A DNA stretch of 64,000 nucleotides from Actinoalloteichus_B caeruleus (GCF_000718005.1 NZ_JODV01000009.1), one strand, 5' to 3'. Positions 29,193 through 38,182 are shown, counted from the first letter of the stretch. Notes: generated from the letters alone by a model not told the origin. Numbers and translations: made by a program.

Positions 29193-30491
29193 TCAGCGGC
29201 GCTCCGCCGTCGTCGCCTCGTGCCGCCACACCGCGCGGCCCGCCACCACCGTGAGCACGACGCGGTGCCGGAACTCCCGGCCCTCGAACGGGGTGTTCCC
29301 CGACAGGCTGCGGGTGTCCGCCCGGCTCACCGTCCACGGGGTGTCCTCGGTGACGACGCAGAAGGTGGCTGGTTCGCCCACCGCGAGTGGCCGACCGGCA
29401 ACCCCGTCGATGCCGGCGAGGGCGGCCGGCCGGTGGGACAACACCTCGGCCACCCGACGCCAGTCCACACCGGACGTCCCGTCGAACACCTCGGCGGTGA
29501 CCGCCAGCGCCGTCTCCAACCCGGTCATCCCGAAGGCCGCCTCCCGCCACGGCCCGCGTTTGCGGTGCGCCGGGTGCGGGGCGTGGTCAGTGGCGACGAC
29601 GTCGATCACCCCGTCGCGCAGGGCATCCCGCAGCGCCGGCGCCACCTCCGGGGCGCGCAGCGGCGGGTTGACCTTGTAGGTGGGGTCCCCCGTCCCGCTC
29701 CGGGTCGTGTCGAGCGACAGGTGGTGTGGGGTGACCTCCGCGCTGACCCGGGCCCCCCGTTCCCGGGCCCACCGGACGATCTCCACCGACCGGGGGGAGG
29801 ACACGTGGCAGACGTGCAGGGGCGCGTCCCGCTCCAGGGCCAGCAGCGCGTCGCGGGCCACCACCACGTCCTCGGCCACCATCGGCCACGGCGGCAGCCC
29901 CAGCCGGGCGGCGACCGTGGCGTCGACCTGGCCGCCGCCGGCCAGGGCCGCGCTCTGCGCGTGCTGGGCGAACACCCCACCGGCCGGGCCGAGGTGGCGC
30001 AGGGCCCGGTCGACCAGGGCCGGGTCGTCCACACAGTGCCCGTCGTCGGAGAAGACCCGGACCCCGGCGGCGACCAGGGCGTCCAGGTCGGTCAGTTCGG
30101 CGCCGGCCAGGTCCCGGGTCACGGCGGCCACCGGGTGGACGCGGACCACGGCCTCCGCCGCCGCCAGCTCCGCCAACCACCGCACCCGGTCGACGGAGTC
30201 GGTCACCGGCCGGGTGTTGGCCATGGCGAAGACGTCGGTGAACCCGCCGGCGGCGGCCGACGCCGTCCCCGTCCGCACCGTCTCCGCGTCCTCACCGCCG
30301 GGTTCCCGCAGGTGGGTGTGCAGGTCCACGAACCCGGGCAGCAGCACCCCGCCCCGCCCGTCCAGCTCGCCCGCGCGGGGCGGGGAGCCCTCGGCGGGTT
30401 CCACGGCGGCGATGCGCCCGTCCCGCACGGTGAGGTCCACCGGGGGCCCCTCCCCGTAGGGGCGGACGGCACGCAACCGCAGCTCGCTCAC
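29193..30491 (-). CDS. Dihydroorotase, type I-like, in an orotate-utilisation cluster
   Basis: 432 residues. Interconverts L-dihydroorotate and N-carbamoyl-L-aspartate. Metal ligands His58 and His60 in DLHTHLREP, Arg62 and Asn92 (MANTRP) for the substrate carboxylate, His177, His229 and catalytic Asp302 (ATDHAPH) are all present. The Arg/Asn pair favours dihydroorotate over hydantoin or dihydrouracil. GTG 30491 overlaps the pyrK-like stop (GTGA). Last gene of a leftward operon with carbamoyl-amino-acid hydrolase and class 1B dihydroorotate dehydrogenase. Probably not the housekeeping pyrC, which actinomycetes keep with pyrB and carAB. Confidence 0.9.
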   Translation of the reverse strand: MSELRLRAVRPYGEGPPVDLTVRDGRIAAVEPAEGSPPRAGELDGRGGVLLPGFVDLHTHLREPGGEDAETVRTGTASAAAGGFTDVFAMANTRPVTDSVDRVRWLAELAAAEAVVRVHPVAAVTRDLAGAELTDLDALVAAGVRVFSDDGHCVDDPALVDRALRHLGPAGGVFAQHAQSAALAGGGQVDATVAARLGLPPWPMVAEDVVVARDALLALERDAPLHVCHVSSPRSVEIVRWARERGARVSAEVTPHHLSLDTTRSGTGDPTYKVNPPLRAPEVAPALRDALRDGVIDVVATDHAPHPAHRKRGPWREAAFGMTGLETALAVTAEVFDGTSGVDWRRVAEVLSHRPAALAGIDGVAGRPLAVGEPATFCVVTEDTPWTVSRADTRSLSGNTPFEGREFRHRVVLTVVAGRAVWRHEATTAERR

Positions 30492-31351
30492 CGGTCGCCA
30501 CCGCCGGTCGGCAGGGCGAAGACGGGGCCGTCGGCGCAGATCAGCGGGCTCTCGCTGCCGGTGGTGGTGGCCGCCGTCGCGCAGCCGTGGCAGTAGCCCA
30601 ACCCGCAGGCCATGTGCGCCTCCAACGACACCTGAACCCGCGCGCCCCACTCCTGGCCCAACGACCGGCACAGCTCGGCGAGCCGGTCGGAGCCGCAGAC
30701 GAACACCTGGGCCGGTGGTCCGTCCGCCAGTTCCCCGGCCAGCCGGGACCGCAGCGCGGGCACCGCGCTGTCGCCGGCCTCGTCGGTGACGGCCAACACC
30801 CGTTCGACCCCGAGTTCGGCGAGGTCACCGGGCCCCACCAACGCCTCGGTGGTGCGGGCGCTGGTCACCGCGACGACCTCCACCCCGGTGGCCACCGCGT
30901 CCTCCACGGCGCCCATCACCGAGCAGACCCCGATGCCCCGGCCGACCACCAGCACGCGGCGGGTCCCGGGGTCGAGGGTGAAACCACGGCCGAGGGGACC
31001 GGTGACCAGCAGGTCCTCGCCCACCGCCACCTCGGTCAGCGCCCGGGTGCCGGCCCCGCCGGCCCCGTAGACGATCTCCACGACACCCTCGGCGGGGCGT
31101 CGGCGGTGCACCGCCATCGGACGTGGCAACACCGACCGGGACGGGGTGCTCTCCGGGATGGTGATCATGACGAACTGCCCGGCCAACGCCCGGTCGGCGA
31201 TGCTGGGCGCCCGCAGGGTCAGCCGGTGGTAGCGGTCCCCGACGGGTTCGTGCGCCACCACCCGGCACTCGTCCCAGGTGGGTTCCGGTCGAGCGGCCGG
31301 CGGCAACGGCACCACCCGTTCGGCCAGGCTCCGCGACAGGGGGGCGGTCAC
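30488..31351 (-). CDS. Dihydroorotate dehydrogenase electron-transfer subunit (PyrK family)
   Basis: 287 residues. FAD domain (VLPRPMAVHRR near 75-85), NAD-binding domain (RRVLVVGRGIGVC near 131-143) and a C-terminal 2Fe-2S cluster motif with Cys249, Cys254, Cys257 and Cys272. This is the subunit that lets class 1B dihydroorotate dehydrogenase exchange electrons with NAD(H). Overlaps both neighbours by 4 nt. Its presence marks the PyrD in this operon as NAD-linked and reversible, unlike the quinone-linked class 2 enzyme usual for biosynthesis in actinomycetes. Confidence 0.93.
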   Translation of the reverse strand: MTAPLSRSLAERVVPLPPAARPEPTWDECRVVAHEPVGDRYHRLTLRAPSIADRALAGQFVMITIPESTPSRSVLPRPMAVHRRRPAEGVVEIVYGAGGAGTRALTEVAVGEDLLVTGPLGRGFTLDPGTRRVLVVGRGIGVCSVMGAVEDAVATGVEVVAVTSARTTEALVGPGDLAELGVERVLAVTDEAGDSAVPALRSRLAGELADGPPAQVFVCGSDRLAELCRSLGQEWGARVQVSLEAHMACGLGYCHGCATAATTTGSESPLICADGPVFALPTGGGDR

Positions 31352-32637
31352 CGCGCCCGCTCCTCACCCGTGGACGCGGCGGCGTCCAGGCGCAGCAGCG
31401 TCGCCGCCAGCACCCGGGTGCCCTCGGCGATCTCCGGCACGCTCGTCCACTCCGCCGGGGTGTGGCTCAGGCCGTCCCGGCTGGGCACGAAGACCATGCC
31501 CACCGGCACCACCCTGGTCAGCATCTGGCTGTCGTGGCTGGCCCCGCTGGGCATCACCCGGTAGGCGGAGCCGCAGTCGCGGGCCGCCCGGGTGATCTCG
31601 TCCTGGATCCAGGAGGGCAGCACCACCGGGGAGGTGTCGGCCAACAACCGGTCCCGCAGCCCGACGCCCCTGCGGGCCGCCACGGCGTGCGCCCGCGCGG
31701 TGAACTCGGCGGCCGTCTCCCGCTGCCGGGCGCTGTCGACGTCGCGCACGTCCAACCCGAACACCACCGCACCGGGGATGGTGGTCAGCGAGTTCGGGCT
31801 GACGTCGAGCCGCCCGACGGTGAGCCGGGTGCCGTGGTGGCGGGAGTCGGTGGCGATCTCCTCGGCCAGCAGCACCAGTTCGGCCGCGGCGGCCAACGCG
31901 TCCGCCCGCAGGTGCATCGGCGTGCCCCCGGTGTGGGAGGCCAGGCCGGTGACGGTGAACTCCAGGCGCGTGCTGCCGGAGATCACGTCGACGACCCCGA
32001 TGGGCAGGTCGAGGGACTCCAGGACCTTGCCCTGCTCGATGTGCAGTTCGATGAACGCCGCCCACTCCTCGGCCGCCCACCGGGCCTCGGAGGCCCGCTC
32101 GGGCGCCAGCCCCACCGAACGCATCGCCTCGGCCATGCTCGTCCCCGCGGCGTCCCGCAGCCGGTCCAGGTCGGCGGCGTCGGTGAGCCCGGCCACCACG
32201 CGGCTGCCGGTGCAGGCCTGGCCGAAGCGCGCGCCCTCCTCGGCGGCGAAGGCCACGACCCGCAGCCGGTGCCTCGGCCGCACGCCGGAGTCGGCCAGCG
32301 CGCGGGCCACCTCCATGCCGGCGACGACCCCGACGATGCCGTCGAACCGGCCGCCGGAGGGCACGCTGTCCAGGTGGGACCCGGTGCCGATGGCCGGCGC
32401 GCCCGGATCGGTCCCCTCGAGTTCGGCGATGGTGTTCCCGACCGTGTCGGTCCACACCCGGTACCCCAACGGCCGCAACGTCGCCGCGAAGTACTCGTGC
32501 GCCTGGCGTTCCAACTCGGTGAACGCCAGGCGGGACACGCCGGGGCCGGGTTCGGTGAGCGAGGCGAGGTGGTCGAGGTCGGCGGCGATCCGGTCCTGGT
32601 CCACCGCGAGGACGAGCGGGTTCTCGGTGGTGGTCAT
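31348..32637 (-). CDS. M20 amidohydrolase, probable N-carbamoyl-L-aspartate hydrolase (ureidosuccinase)
   Basis: 429 residues, N-carbamoyl-amino-acid hydrolase/allantoate amidohydrolase branch of M20. Two-metal site: His88 in GSHLDSV, Asp99 in GRFDG, Glu133/Glu134 in AAEEG, His199 in ELHIEQG and His392 in GLSHTPAEW. Releases CO2 and ammonia from a carbamoyl group. The family is broad, but sitting in one operon with dihydroorotase the obvious substrate is carbamoyl-L-aspartate, giving L-aspartate. ATG 32637 has GGAGGG upstream and overlaps the upstream gene stop. Confidence 0.88.
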   Translation of the reverse strand: MTTTENPLVLAVDQDRIAADLDHLASLTEPGPGVSRLAFTELERQAHEYFAATLRPLGYRVWTDTVGNTIAELEGTDPGAPAIGTGSHLDSVPSGGRFDGIVGVVAGMEVARALADSGVRPRHRLRVVAFAAEEGARFGQACTGSRVVAGLTDAADLDRLRDAAGTSMAEAMRSVGLAPERASEARWAAEEWAAFIELHIEQGKVLESLDLPIGVVDVISGSTRLEFTVTGLASHTGGTPMHLRADALAAAAELVLLAEEIATDSRHHGTRLTVGRLDVSPNSLTTIPGAVVFGLDVRDVDSARQRETAAEFTARAHAVAARRGVGLRDRLLADTSPVVLPSWIQDEITRAARDCGSAYRVMPSGASHDSQMLTRVVPVGMVFVPSRDGLSHTPAEWTSVPEIAEGTRVLAATLLRLDAAASTGEERAR

Positions 32638-33086
32638 CCCCGTGCCCTCCTGGTGGCCTCGTCCAGCTCCGCCGGCCGCACGGCCACGGCGGTGGCGACG
32701 ATCTCGCCGTCGTGGGAGGACACCAGCCGGCGCAGCGGGTCGAGCACCCGCGGGGCTGGTTCGGTCAGCGCCGCCAACCCGGCCCGCAGACCGCGCAGCC
32801 GATCCACGTCCCCCAGCAGCCGGCCCAGGTCCTCGCGGACCGCCACCCTGGGCGCCCCCAACTCCCGGGCGGTGATGTGGCCGAGGACAGCGGCCCCACC
32901 GTCGTCCTCCCAGGTCAGGACGGCGTCGACCCCGGTGGCGCGCAACTCCTCGGCGACGAGGGCGCCGAGCCGTTCGGCGGCGGCCGGGGAACGGGCCGGG
33001 TCGAGGACGGGCGGCCCGCCGGGCGCGGGGACGAGCAACTCGACGGCGGCGTCGACGGCGACGTCGCGCGGGGGTGGGGTAGCCAT
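32634..33086 (-). CDS. Phosphoribosyltransferase-like protein, degenerate (1)
   Basis: 150 residues, ATG 33086 with GGAGG 5 nt away. Resembles the core of type I phosphoribosyltransferases: VDAVLTWEDDGGAAVLGHITARELGAPRVAVRED reads like the conserved strand-loop-helix of orotate PRTase. The PRPP-binding motif (two acidic residues followed by a TGxT-type loop) is not present; EIVATAVAV sits where it would be. Second of two tandem PRT-like genes in the operon; the pair may form a heterodimer or bind orotate or OMP without transferring. Function inferred only from fold and context. Confidence 0.6.
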   Translation of the reverse strand: MATPPPRDVAVDAAVELLVPAPGGPPVLDPARSPAAAERLGALVAEELRATGVDAVLTWEDDGGAAVLGHITARELGAPRVAVREDLGRLLGDVDRLRGLRAGLAALTEPAPRVLDPLRRLVSSHDGEIVATAVAVRPAELDEATRRARG

Positions 33087-33133
33087 GTCGGCCTCCAGGG
33101 GGTGGGGGACGGGGACGGGCGGGGGCCGGCGGG

Positions 33134-33619
33134 TCAGTCCGCCGTGGCGAGGACCTCGCTGAGCAGCGCGGTGCGCGGCACCCGCACGCCGTGGGAGCGC
33201 ATCGCCTCCCCGGCGTGGTGGTCGGCCGGGGAGGGCGCTGCCGCGACCAGCACGACCGTCTCGTGCCGGTGCACCTCGCCCACCAGCAGCGACGGCCCGG
33301 CATCCCCGGCCGTGGCCGGGTCGCCGGTGGTGTCGTCGAGCACCGCGAAGGGCAGGCCGGTGTGCAGCGCGGTCGCCACGACCAGCGGCTGCTCCGCCGG
33401 CCCCACCCCGACGATGCGGTCCACCCCGGCGGGCAGGACGGGGGCCAGCAACGCGGCGGCCCGCCGCAGCAACGCCGGCCGCGCGACCCACCGGCCCCCG
33501 CGCAACGCGGCGGGCAGGGAGGTGGGCTGGGCGGGCGTGCCGCCGCCGGCGGCCAGGACGTCGGCGGCGAACTCGGTCGGGTCCACCCGAGGGCGCGTGG
33601 GGGAGGACTGCTGGTTCAT
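33134..33619 (-). CDS. Phosphoribosyltransferase-like protein, degenerate (2)
   Basis: 161 residues. PRT-type core VDRIVGVGPAEQPLVVATALHTGLPFAVLDD resembles orotate PRTase, followed by HRHETVVLVAAAPSPADH where the PRPP loop should be; the acidic pair and TGxT are missing. ATG 33619 shares TGATG with the IclR stop, and AGAGG lies 7 nt upstream. A 47-bp gap separates it from the second PRT-like gene. Together they look like a split or duplicated, catalytically altered PyrE. Confidence 0.6.
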   Translation of the reverse strand: MNQQSSPTRPRVDPTEFAADVLAAGGGTPAQPTSLPAALRGGRWVARPALLRRAAALLAPVLPAGVDRIVGVGPAEQPLVVATALHTGLPFAVLDDTTGDPATAGDAGPSLLVGEVHRHETVVLVAAAPSPADHHAGEAMRSHGVRVPRTALLSEVLATAD

Positions 33620-34422
33620 CAGGTTCCTCTCTGCGTGGAATGGGCGACGTCCTCGCCGGACCACCCCAGGTCGAAGGACATCTCCCTGGCCGCGCGCAGC
33701 ACGATCTCCGTCGCGCGGGCCCGGGTGAGCGGGTCGCTCATCCGGGAACCGGCCGCGGCCAGGGTGACGCTGGAGGTGACGGACCCGTCGGCGGCGAGCA
33801 GCGGAGCGGACACCGCCCACACGTCCCGGTCGAGTTCGTCGTCGCACACGTCGTAGCCCCGGTCCCGGACCACCGCCAGGTGGTCGAGGACCTCGGCCAC
33901 GGTGCGCGGGGTGTCGGCGGTGAACCCGGTCATCGAGGTGCCCGCGAGCAGGGTGCGCACCACGTCCTCGGGCTGGTGGGCCAGGATGGAGCGGCTGGCG
34001 GCGGCCGCGTGCAACGGCATCTCCTGCCCGATCCGCACGAACAGCCGGAGCGGGTGCCGGGCCTCCACCAGGGCCACGCAGACGGGCAGCTCCCCGATCA
34101 TCTCGGTGAGGAACACCGTCTCCCCGCTCTCCTCACCGGCCTGGGCCAGCGCCGCCGGGGGCACCACGAGCGGGCTGCCACCGTGGGAGCGCTGCGCGGA
34201 CAGCGCGCGGGCCGCCGGGCCGATGAAGTACCGCTTGTTGACCCGGGACCGGCTGACGAAGCCCTGCTGGGTCAGGGTGGACAGGACGCGGTGCATGCTG
34301 CCGAGCGGGATGTCGAGCTCCTCGTGCAGGTCCTGGAGGGTCCTGCCACCCCGGGCGTTGCTCAACGCGGTGAGCACGTCCAGGGCGCGCACCACCACCT
34401 GCATCGGCTTGTCGACGCTCAT
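33619..34422 (-). CDS. IclR-family transcriptional regulator
   Basis: 267 residues. Winged helix at about 8-75 (VVVRALDVLTALSNARGGRTLQDLHEEL, then SMHRVLSTLTQQGFV), effector domain from about 85 with the usual conserved CVALVEARHPLRLFVRIGQ and a C-terminal LLAADGSVTSSVTLAAAG. Coded inside the pathway operon, overlapping pyrD by 4 nt, so probably autoregulated with it. The likely operator is the TTCCG-N5-CGGAA palindrome in the divergent promoter region. Ligand presumably a pyrimidine intermediate. Confidence 0.9.
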   Translation of the reverse strand: MSVDKPMQVVVRALDVLTALSNARGGRTLQDLHEELDIPLGSMHRVLSTLTQQGFVSRSRVNKRYFIGPAARALSAQRSHGGSPLVVPPAALAQAGEESGETVFLTEMIGELPVCVALVEARHPLRLFVRIGQEMPLHAAAASRSILAHQPEDVVRTLLAGTSMTGFTADTPRTVAEVLDHLAVVRDRGYDVCDDELDRDVWAVSAPLLAADGSVTSSVTLAAAGSRMSDPLTRARATEIVLRAAREMSFDLGWSGEDVAHSTQRGT

Positions 34423-35429
34423 GTCTCCCCCAGGGTCCGGACGTAGTCGGTCAGTCGGGTGGCATCCGCCGCCGCGCACCGCGCCGCGAGCCCGCGGGCG
34501 ATCTCGGCCATGACGAACGGCCGGGCGAAGTGCGCCGTGCCGACCTGGACGGCGGTGGCGCCGACGGCCAGGAAGTCGAGCGCATCGTCCACGGTGGAGA
34601 TACCACCACAACCGATCACCGGAACACCCACCGCTTCGGCGGTGGCCCAGGTGAGCCGGAGGGCGAGGGGTTTGACGGCGGGCCCGGACACCCCGCCGAC
34701 CCGGTTGCCCAGGACGGGCCGGCGGGTCCGGGGGTCCAGGGTCATGCCGGGGAAGGAGTTGGCCACGGTCAACGCGGTCGCGCCGGCCTCCTCGGCGGCG
34801 CGGGCCACCTCGGCGATGGAGGACACCATCGGGGTGAGCTTGACCAGCACGGGAACGTCGGTGCGGGCGACGACCCCGGAGACGACGCGGGCGACCGCGT
34901 CCGGATCGGTGCCGATGTCCAGGCCGCCGTGTTCGAGGTTCGGGCACGACACGTTCACCTCGACCCCGTCGAACCGCGCCCCCGCCAGTTCGTCCATGAC
35001 GGTGAGGTACTCGCCCACGGCCAGACCGCCGACGCTGACGATCACCGGGGCGGCCATCGCCCGGTAGCGGGGCAGCATCTCGCGGACGAACCCGTCGGTG
35101 CCCAGGCTCGGGATGCCCACGCTGTTGATCATGCCCATCGGGGTCTCGGTCAACCGGTGGGTCGGGTTGCCGCCACGCCGCCGGGCGAACACGGTCTTGG
35201 TGACGGTGGCGCCGATCTCGGACGTGGGCACCAGCGGGGCCAGCTCCGGCCCGAAGCACCCGGAGGCGGGCATCACCGGGTTGCGCAGGGTCAGCGAGCC
35301 CAGCCGGACCCGCAGGTCGGGGGCCGCGCCGCCCTCGGGGGCCGGGGCGGCGGCGAAGAACCGGGCGCGGGCGTCCTCCCCGGCCGGCGGGTCACCGACC
35401 GGACGCGGACCCGTCGTGACGGCGGTCAC
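34419..35429 (-). CDS. Dihydroorotate dehydrogenase, class 1B (PyrD family)
   Basis: 336 residues. FMN-binding TIM barrel; catalytic Cys162 in NVSCPN marks class 1 (class 2 enzymes have Ser). MPASGCFG, TKTVFARRRGGNP, GMINSVGI, VKLTPM and GCGGISTVDDALDFL are the family landmarks. The PyrK partner is two genes beyond the IclR and PRT-like genes. Class 1B enzymes use NAD and can reduce orotate. GTG 35429 has GGAGG 7 nt upstream and overlaps the phosphorylase stop. Confidence 0.92.
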   Translation of the reverse strand: MTAVTTGPRPVGDPPAGEDARARFFAAAPAPEGGAAPDLRVRLGSLTLRNPVMPASGCFGPELAPLVPTSEIGATVTKTVFARRRGGNPTHRLTETPMGMINSVGIPSLGTDGFVREMLPRYRAMAAPVIVSVGGLAVGEYLTVMDELAGARFDGVEVNVSCPNLEHGGLDIGTDPDAVARVVSGVVARTDVPVLVKLTPMVSSIAEVARAAEEAGATALTVANSFPGMTLDPRTRRPVLGNRVGGVSGPAVKPLALRLTWATAEAVGVPVIGCGGISTVDDALDFLAVGATAVQVGTAHFARPFVMAEIARGLAARCAAADATRLTDYVRTLGET

Positions 35430-36205
35430 CGCTGGCCCTCCGAGCTCAGCCGCGCCGCCGCGTCCGCCGCCACCCGCAGCATCCGCAACTGCGCCGGCTC
35501 GTAGTCCTCCAACCAGCTGTCGGTGGCCCGGGAGGCGTGGGCGACCAGCAGGCCCCCGACCCGCAGCCCCACGGCCGCGCCCACGGCGAGCACCGTCTCG
35601 CACTCCATGTCCATCGCGTCCACCCCGAGCGCCTCGACCTGGGCGAAGCGGCGCGCGGCCCTGTCCTCCAGCCCGGGCACCGGGCGGCCCTCCCCGACGT
35701 AGTAGGAGTCGCAGGAGAGCACGGTGATGCCGTGCGCCCGTTCCCCCGCCCGGTCGGCGGTCGCTGCCAGGGCGGTGCGCACCTCGGGGCTGGACAGCGC
35801 CCGCACCTCGGGGTCGGCGTACCAGGAGGCGGCCCCGCCCTCGCGGACCGCCTCGGTGACCACGCACAGGTCACCGGGCGCGATCCGCGCCGACAGCGCC
35901 CCCATGCCCCCGGTCCGCAGCACCGTCCGCACGCCCAGCCGGGCCAGCTCCACCAGCGCGATCTCGGTGGAGGGGCCACCGATGCCGGTGGAGCACACCC
36001 CCACCTCGACCTCGCCCCGCCGGCCGACGCCCACGCGGAACTCGCGGTTCTGGCCCAGCACGCGGAAGTCGTCGAGCACGGCCGCCGCCCGGTCCACCCT
36101 GGCCGGGTCCCCGGGCAGCAGGCACACCTCGGGCAGGTCACCGGGCCCGCACGGCAGGTGCGGGGGCCGTCCGTCGAGCCACGGGTCGGCAGCGCTGCGA
36201 GGCAC
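35426..36205 (-). CDS. Nucleoside phosphorylase (uridine phosphorylase-like)
   Basis: 259 residues, PNP_UDP_1 family. LLPGDPARVDR phosphate loop near 31-41, STGIGGPSTEIAL, RTGGMGAL and VDAMDMECET (ribose-binding Glu) are conserved. Splits a nucleoside with phosphate into base and ribose-1-phosphate. GTG 36205 has AAGGAG 5 nt upstream; a longer frame to 36268 lacks one. First gene of the leftward operon, so it may feed pyrimidine bases, perhaps released from uridine or orotidine, into the pathway. Confidence 0.9.
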   Translation of the reverse strand: MPRSAADPWLDGRPPHLPCGPGDLPEVCLLPGDPARVDRAAAVLDDFRVLGQNREFRVGVGRRGEVEVGVCSTGIGGPSTEIALVELARLGVRTVLRTGGMGALSARIAPGDLCVVTEAVREGGAASWYADPEVRALSSPEVRTALAATADRAGERAHGITVLSCDSYYVGEGRPVPGLEDRAARRFAQVEALGVDAMDMECETVLAVGAAVGLRVGGLLVAHASRATDSWLEDYEPAQLRMLRVAADAAARLSSEGQR

Positions 36206-36501
36206 CAGGACTCCTTCTGTCAGGCGGAAGTCGATTTCCAGAATCGTCAGTGTGCGGTGCGCCATCACGGGGAGTCAACAGTCACGTTCCGTCCCCGACA
36301 GTGCGTGCAGAGTCAAATACGAGCCTCGACCAGCGCAAACGATCAACGCCGCCTCGTAGGGTCGTCCAAGCGGGCACTCTCCGTCGCGGACAACAATTCC
36401 GGATGACCACTTCCGCAACACGGAAGAAATGCTTAGTGTGCATCCTCGACTCGACCATCCGAGCCGGACCAGACCGGCTGACTCCCGCTGGAGCCGCCAC
36501 C
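36206..36501. promoter_or_regulatory. Divergent control region of the pyrimidine locus, IclR operator candidate
   Basis: No gene seen. TTCCGCAACACGGAA (36411-36425, arms extendable to CTTCCG/CGGAAG at 36410-36426) is a 15-bp palindrome of the form often bound by IclR proteins. Additional TTCC half-sites lie at about 36234, 36281 and 36397. The palindrome lies about 76 bp upstream of the ABC ATPase start, suiting control of the importer operon and, across the gap, the catabolic operon. Confidence 0.5.
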
Positions 36502-37305
36502 GTGACCCATCACACCCACGAGGACACCGCGCCGCCCGAGGCGGCCGCGACCGACCACAGGCGGCTGCTGGAGATCCGCGGTGTGAGCAAGGAGTACGTC
36601 AGCGTCAAGGGCGCCTCCGTGCGCGCCCTCGACGACGTCAACCTCGACATCGGCGACGGCGAGATCATCGCCATCATCGGCCCCTCCGGCTGCGGCAAGT
36701 CCACCCTGCTGCGGATGGTCGCCGGCCTCGACACCGACTACGAGGGCACCATCGAGTGGACCCGCGCTCCCCGCCCGGGCCGCGACATCGGCTTCGTCTT
36801 CCAGGAACCGGCCCTGCTGCCGTGGCGCACCGTCGCCCGCAACGTCTCCCTCGGCATCGAGGTCCAGAAGGACCGCTCCGACCTGCCCACCGACCGGGTC
36901 GACCAACTCCTCGAACTCGTCGGGCTGCGCGACTTCGCCAAGTCCTACCCCAAGGAACTCTCCGGCGGCATGCGCCAACGGGTCGCGATCGTCCGCGCCC
37001 TCGCCTACGACCCCCGGATCCTGCTCATGGACGAGCCCTTCGGCGCCCTCGACGCCATCACCAGGGACAAGCTCCACGACGACATCCTGCGCATCTGGGC
37101 CGCCACCAGGAAGACCATCGTCTTCGTCACCCACAGCGTCGAGGAGGCCGCCTACCTCGCCGACCGCGTCGTGGTCATGTCACCCCGCCCTGGCCGGCTC
37201 CGCTCCGTCCACCAGGTCCCCCTCGACCGGAACCGCGACGCCGCCACCCGGCAACTCCCGGTCTTCGCCGAGTTCGCCGGCATGCTGCGCGGGGAGCTGG
37301 CGTGA
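36502..37305 (+). CDS. NitT/TauT-type ABC importer ATPase
   Basis: 267 residues. Walker A GPSGCGKST near 65-73, Q-loop VFQEPALLPWRT, signature LSGGMRQR, Walker B ILLMDEPFGALD and H-loop VTHSVEEA. The PALLPWRTV context is typical of the nitrate/taurine/thiamine-precursor importers. GTG 36502 has GGAG 8 nt upstream. The stop overlaps the permease GTG. Divergent from the dihydroorotate catabolic operon, so it is the likely uptake system for that pathway's substrate. Confidence 0.95.
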   Translation: MTHHTHEDTAPPEAAATDHRRLLEIRGVSKEYVSVKGASVRALDDVNLDIGDGEIIAIIGPSGCGKSTLLRMVAGLDTDYEGTIEWTRAPRPGRDIGFVFQEPALLPWRTVARNVSLGIEVQKDRSDLPTDRVDQLLELVGLRDFAKSYPKELSGGMRQRVAIVRALAYDPRILLMDEPFGALDAITRDKLHDDILRIWAATRKTIVFVTHSVEEAAYLADRVVVMSPRPGRLRSVHQVPLDRNRDAATRQLPVFAEFAGMLRGELA

Positions 37306-38141
37306 GCACCGCCGAGATCACCACCGGAGCCGCCACCCCGCCACCCGCTCCCGGCGGCAACCGACCCGGCGGCGGCCCCTTCGGCAAGGGAACCCCGCTG
37401 CGCCGGATCACCGTCGCCGCCGCCTACCTGGCCGTGGTCCTACTCGCCTGGCAGCTCTACGTCACCCTCGCCGACGTCCCCTCCTACCTGCTGCCCGACC
37501 CGCTCAGCGTCGGCGACGCCCTGTGGCGGCTGGCCAGCAGCGGCGAACTGTGGCCCCACCTCGGCTACACCGTCCGCAACATCGCCGTCGGACTCGGCGC
37601 CGGCATCGTCATCGGCTCCCTCCTCGGCTGGGTCATCGCCTCCTTCCGGACGGTCCGCCTGATCCTGGCGCCCTACGTCGTCATCCTCCAGGCCGCACCC
37701 AAGATCGCCCTCGCCCCACTGCTCGTCCTCTGGTTCGGCCTCGGCCTCGGCTCCCAGCTCGCGCTCATCGTGATGCTCGCCTTCTTCCCCATGATGATCG
37801 CGATGATGCTCGGCCTCGGCGAGGTCACCGACGACCAACGGGCACTGGGCCGCGTCCTCAACCTCGGACCCGCCCGGTTCTTCCGGCTCGTCCAACTGCC
37901 CACCGCGCTGCCCGCCCTGTTCGCCGGCGCCAGGATCGCGGTCATCGACGCGATGACCGGCGCGTTCCTCGCCGAGTACATCTCCGCCCAACAAGGCCTG
38001 GGATTCCTCATGGTCCAGGGCCGGAGCACCTACGACACGCCGCAGCTCATCGCCGCGGTCGTCCTCACCGTGGTCGTCGGACTGACCGGCTTCGCCCTGG
38101 TCAGCCTCGTCGAACGCCGGGCACTGCCCTGGCGCCGCTGA
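37302..38141 (+). CDS. NitT/TauT-type ABC permease 1
   Basis: 279 residues with six predicted membrane helices after a 35-residue Pro/Gly-rich cytoplasmic N-terminus. The coupling motif lies in the EVTDDQRALGRVLNLGPARFF region. Overlaps the ATPase stop by 4 nt. A second, different permease lies beyond the binding protein gene, so the channel is probably a heterodimer. Confidence 0.93.
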   Translation: MSTAEITTGAATPPPAPGGNRPGGGPFGKGTPLRRITVAAAYLAVVLLAWQLYVTLADVPSYLLPDPLSVGDALWRLASSGELWPHLGYTVRNIAVGLGAGIVIGSLLGWVIASFRTVRLILAPYVVILQAAPKIALAPLLVLWFGLGLGSQLALIVMLAFFPMMIAMMLGLGEVTDDQRALGRVLNLGPARFFRLVQLPTALPALFAGARIAVIDAMTGAFLAEYISAQQGLGFLMVQGRSTYDTPQLIAAVVLTVVVGLTGFALVSLVERRALPWRR

Positions 38142-38182
38142 CCCGCGACGGCCGGACCCGCCCCGTCCCGAAAGGACCCACC

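Noticed and set aside
29193..32637. Reductive uracil degradation (dihydropyrimidinase/beta-ureidopropionase) as the pathway
   Set aside because: The amidohydrolase has the dihydroorotase Arg/Asn carboxylate-binding pair and the dehydrogenase comes with PyrK rather than a PreT/PydX-type partner; orotate fits better.
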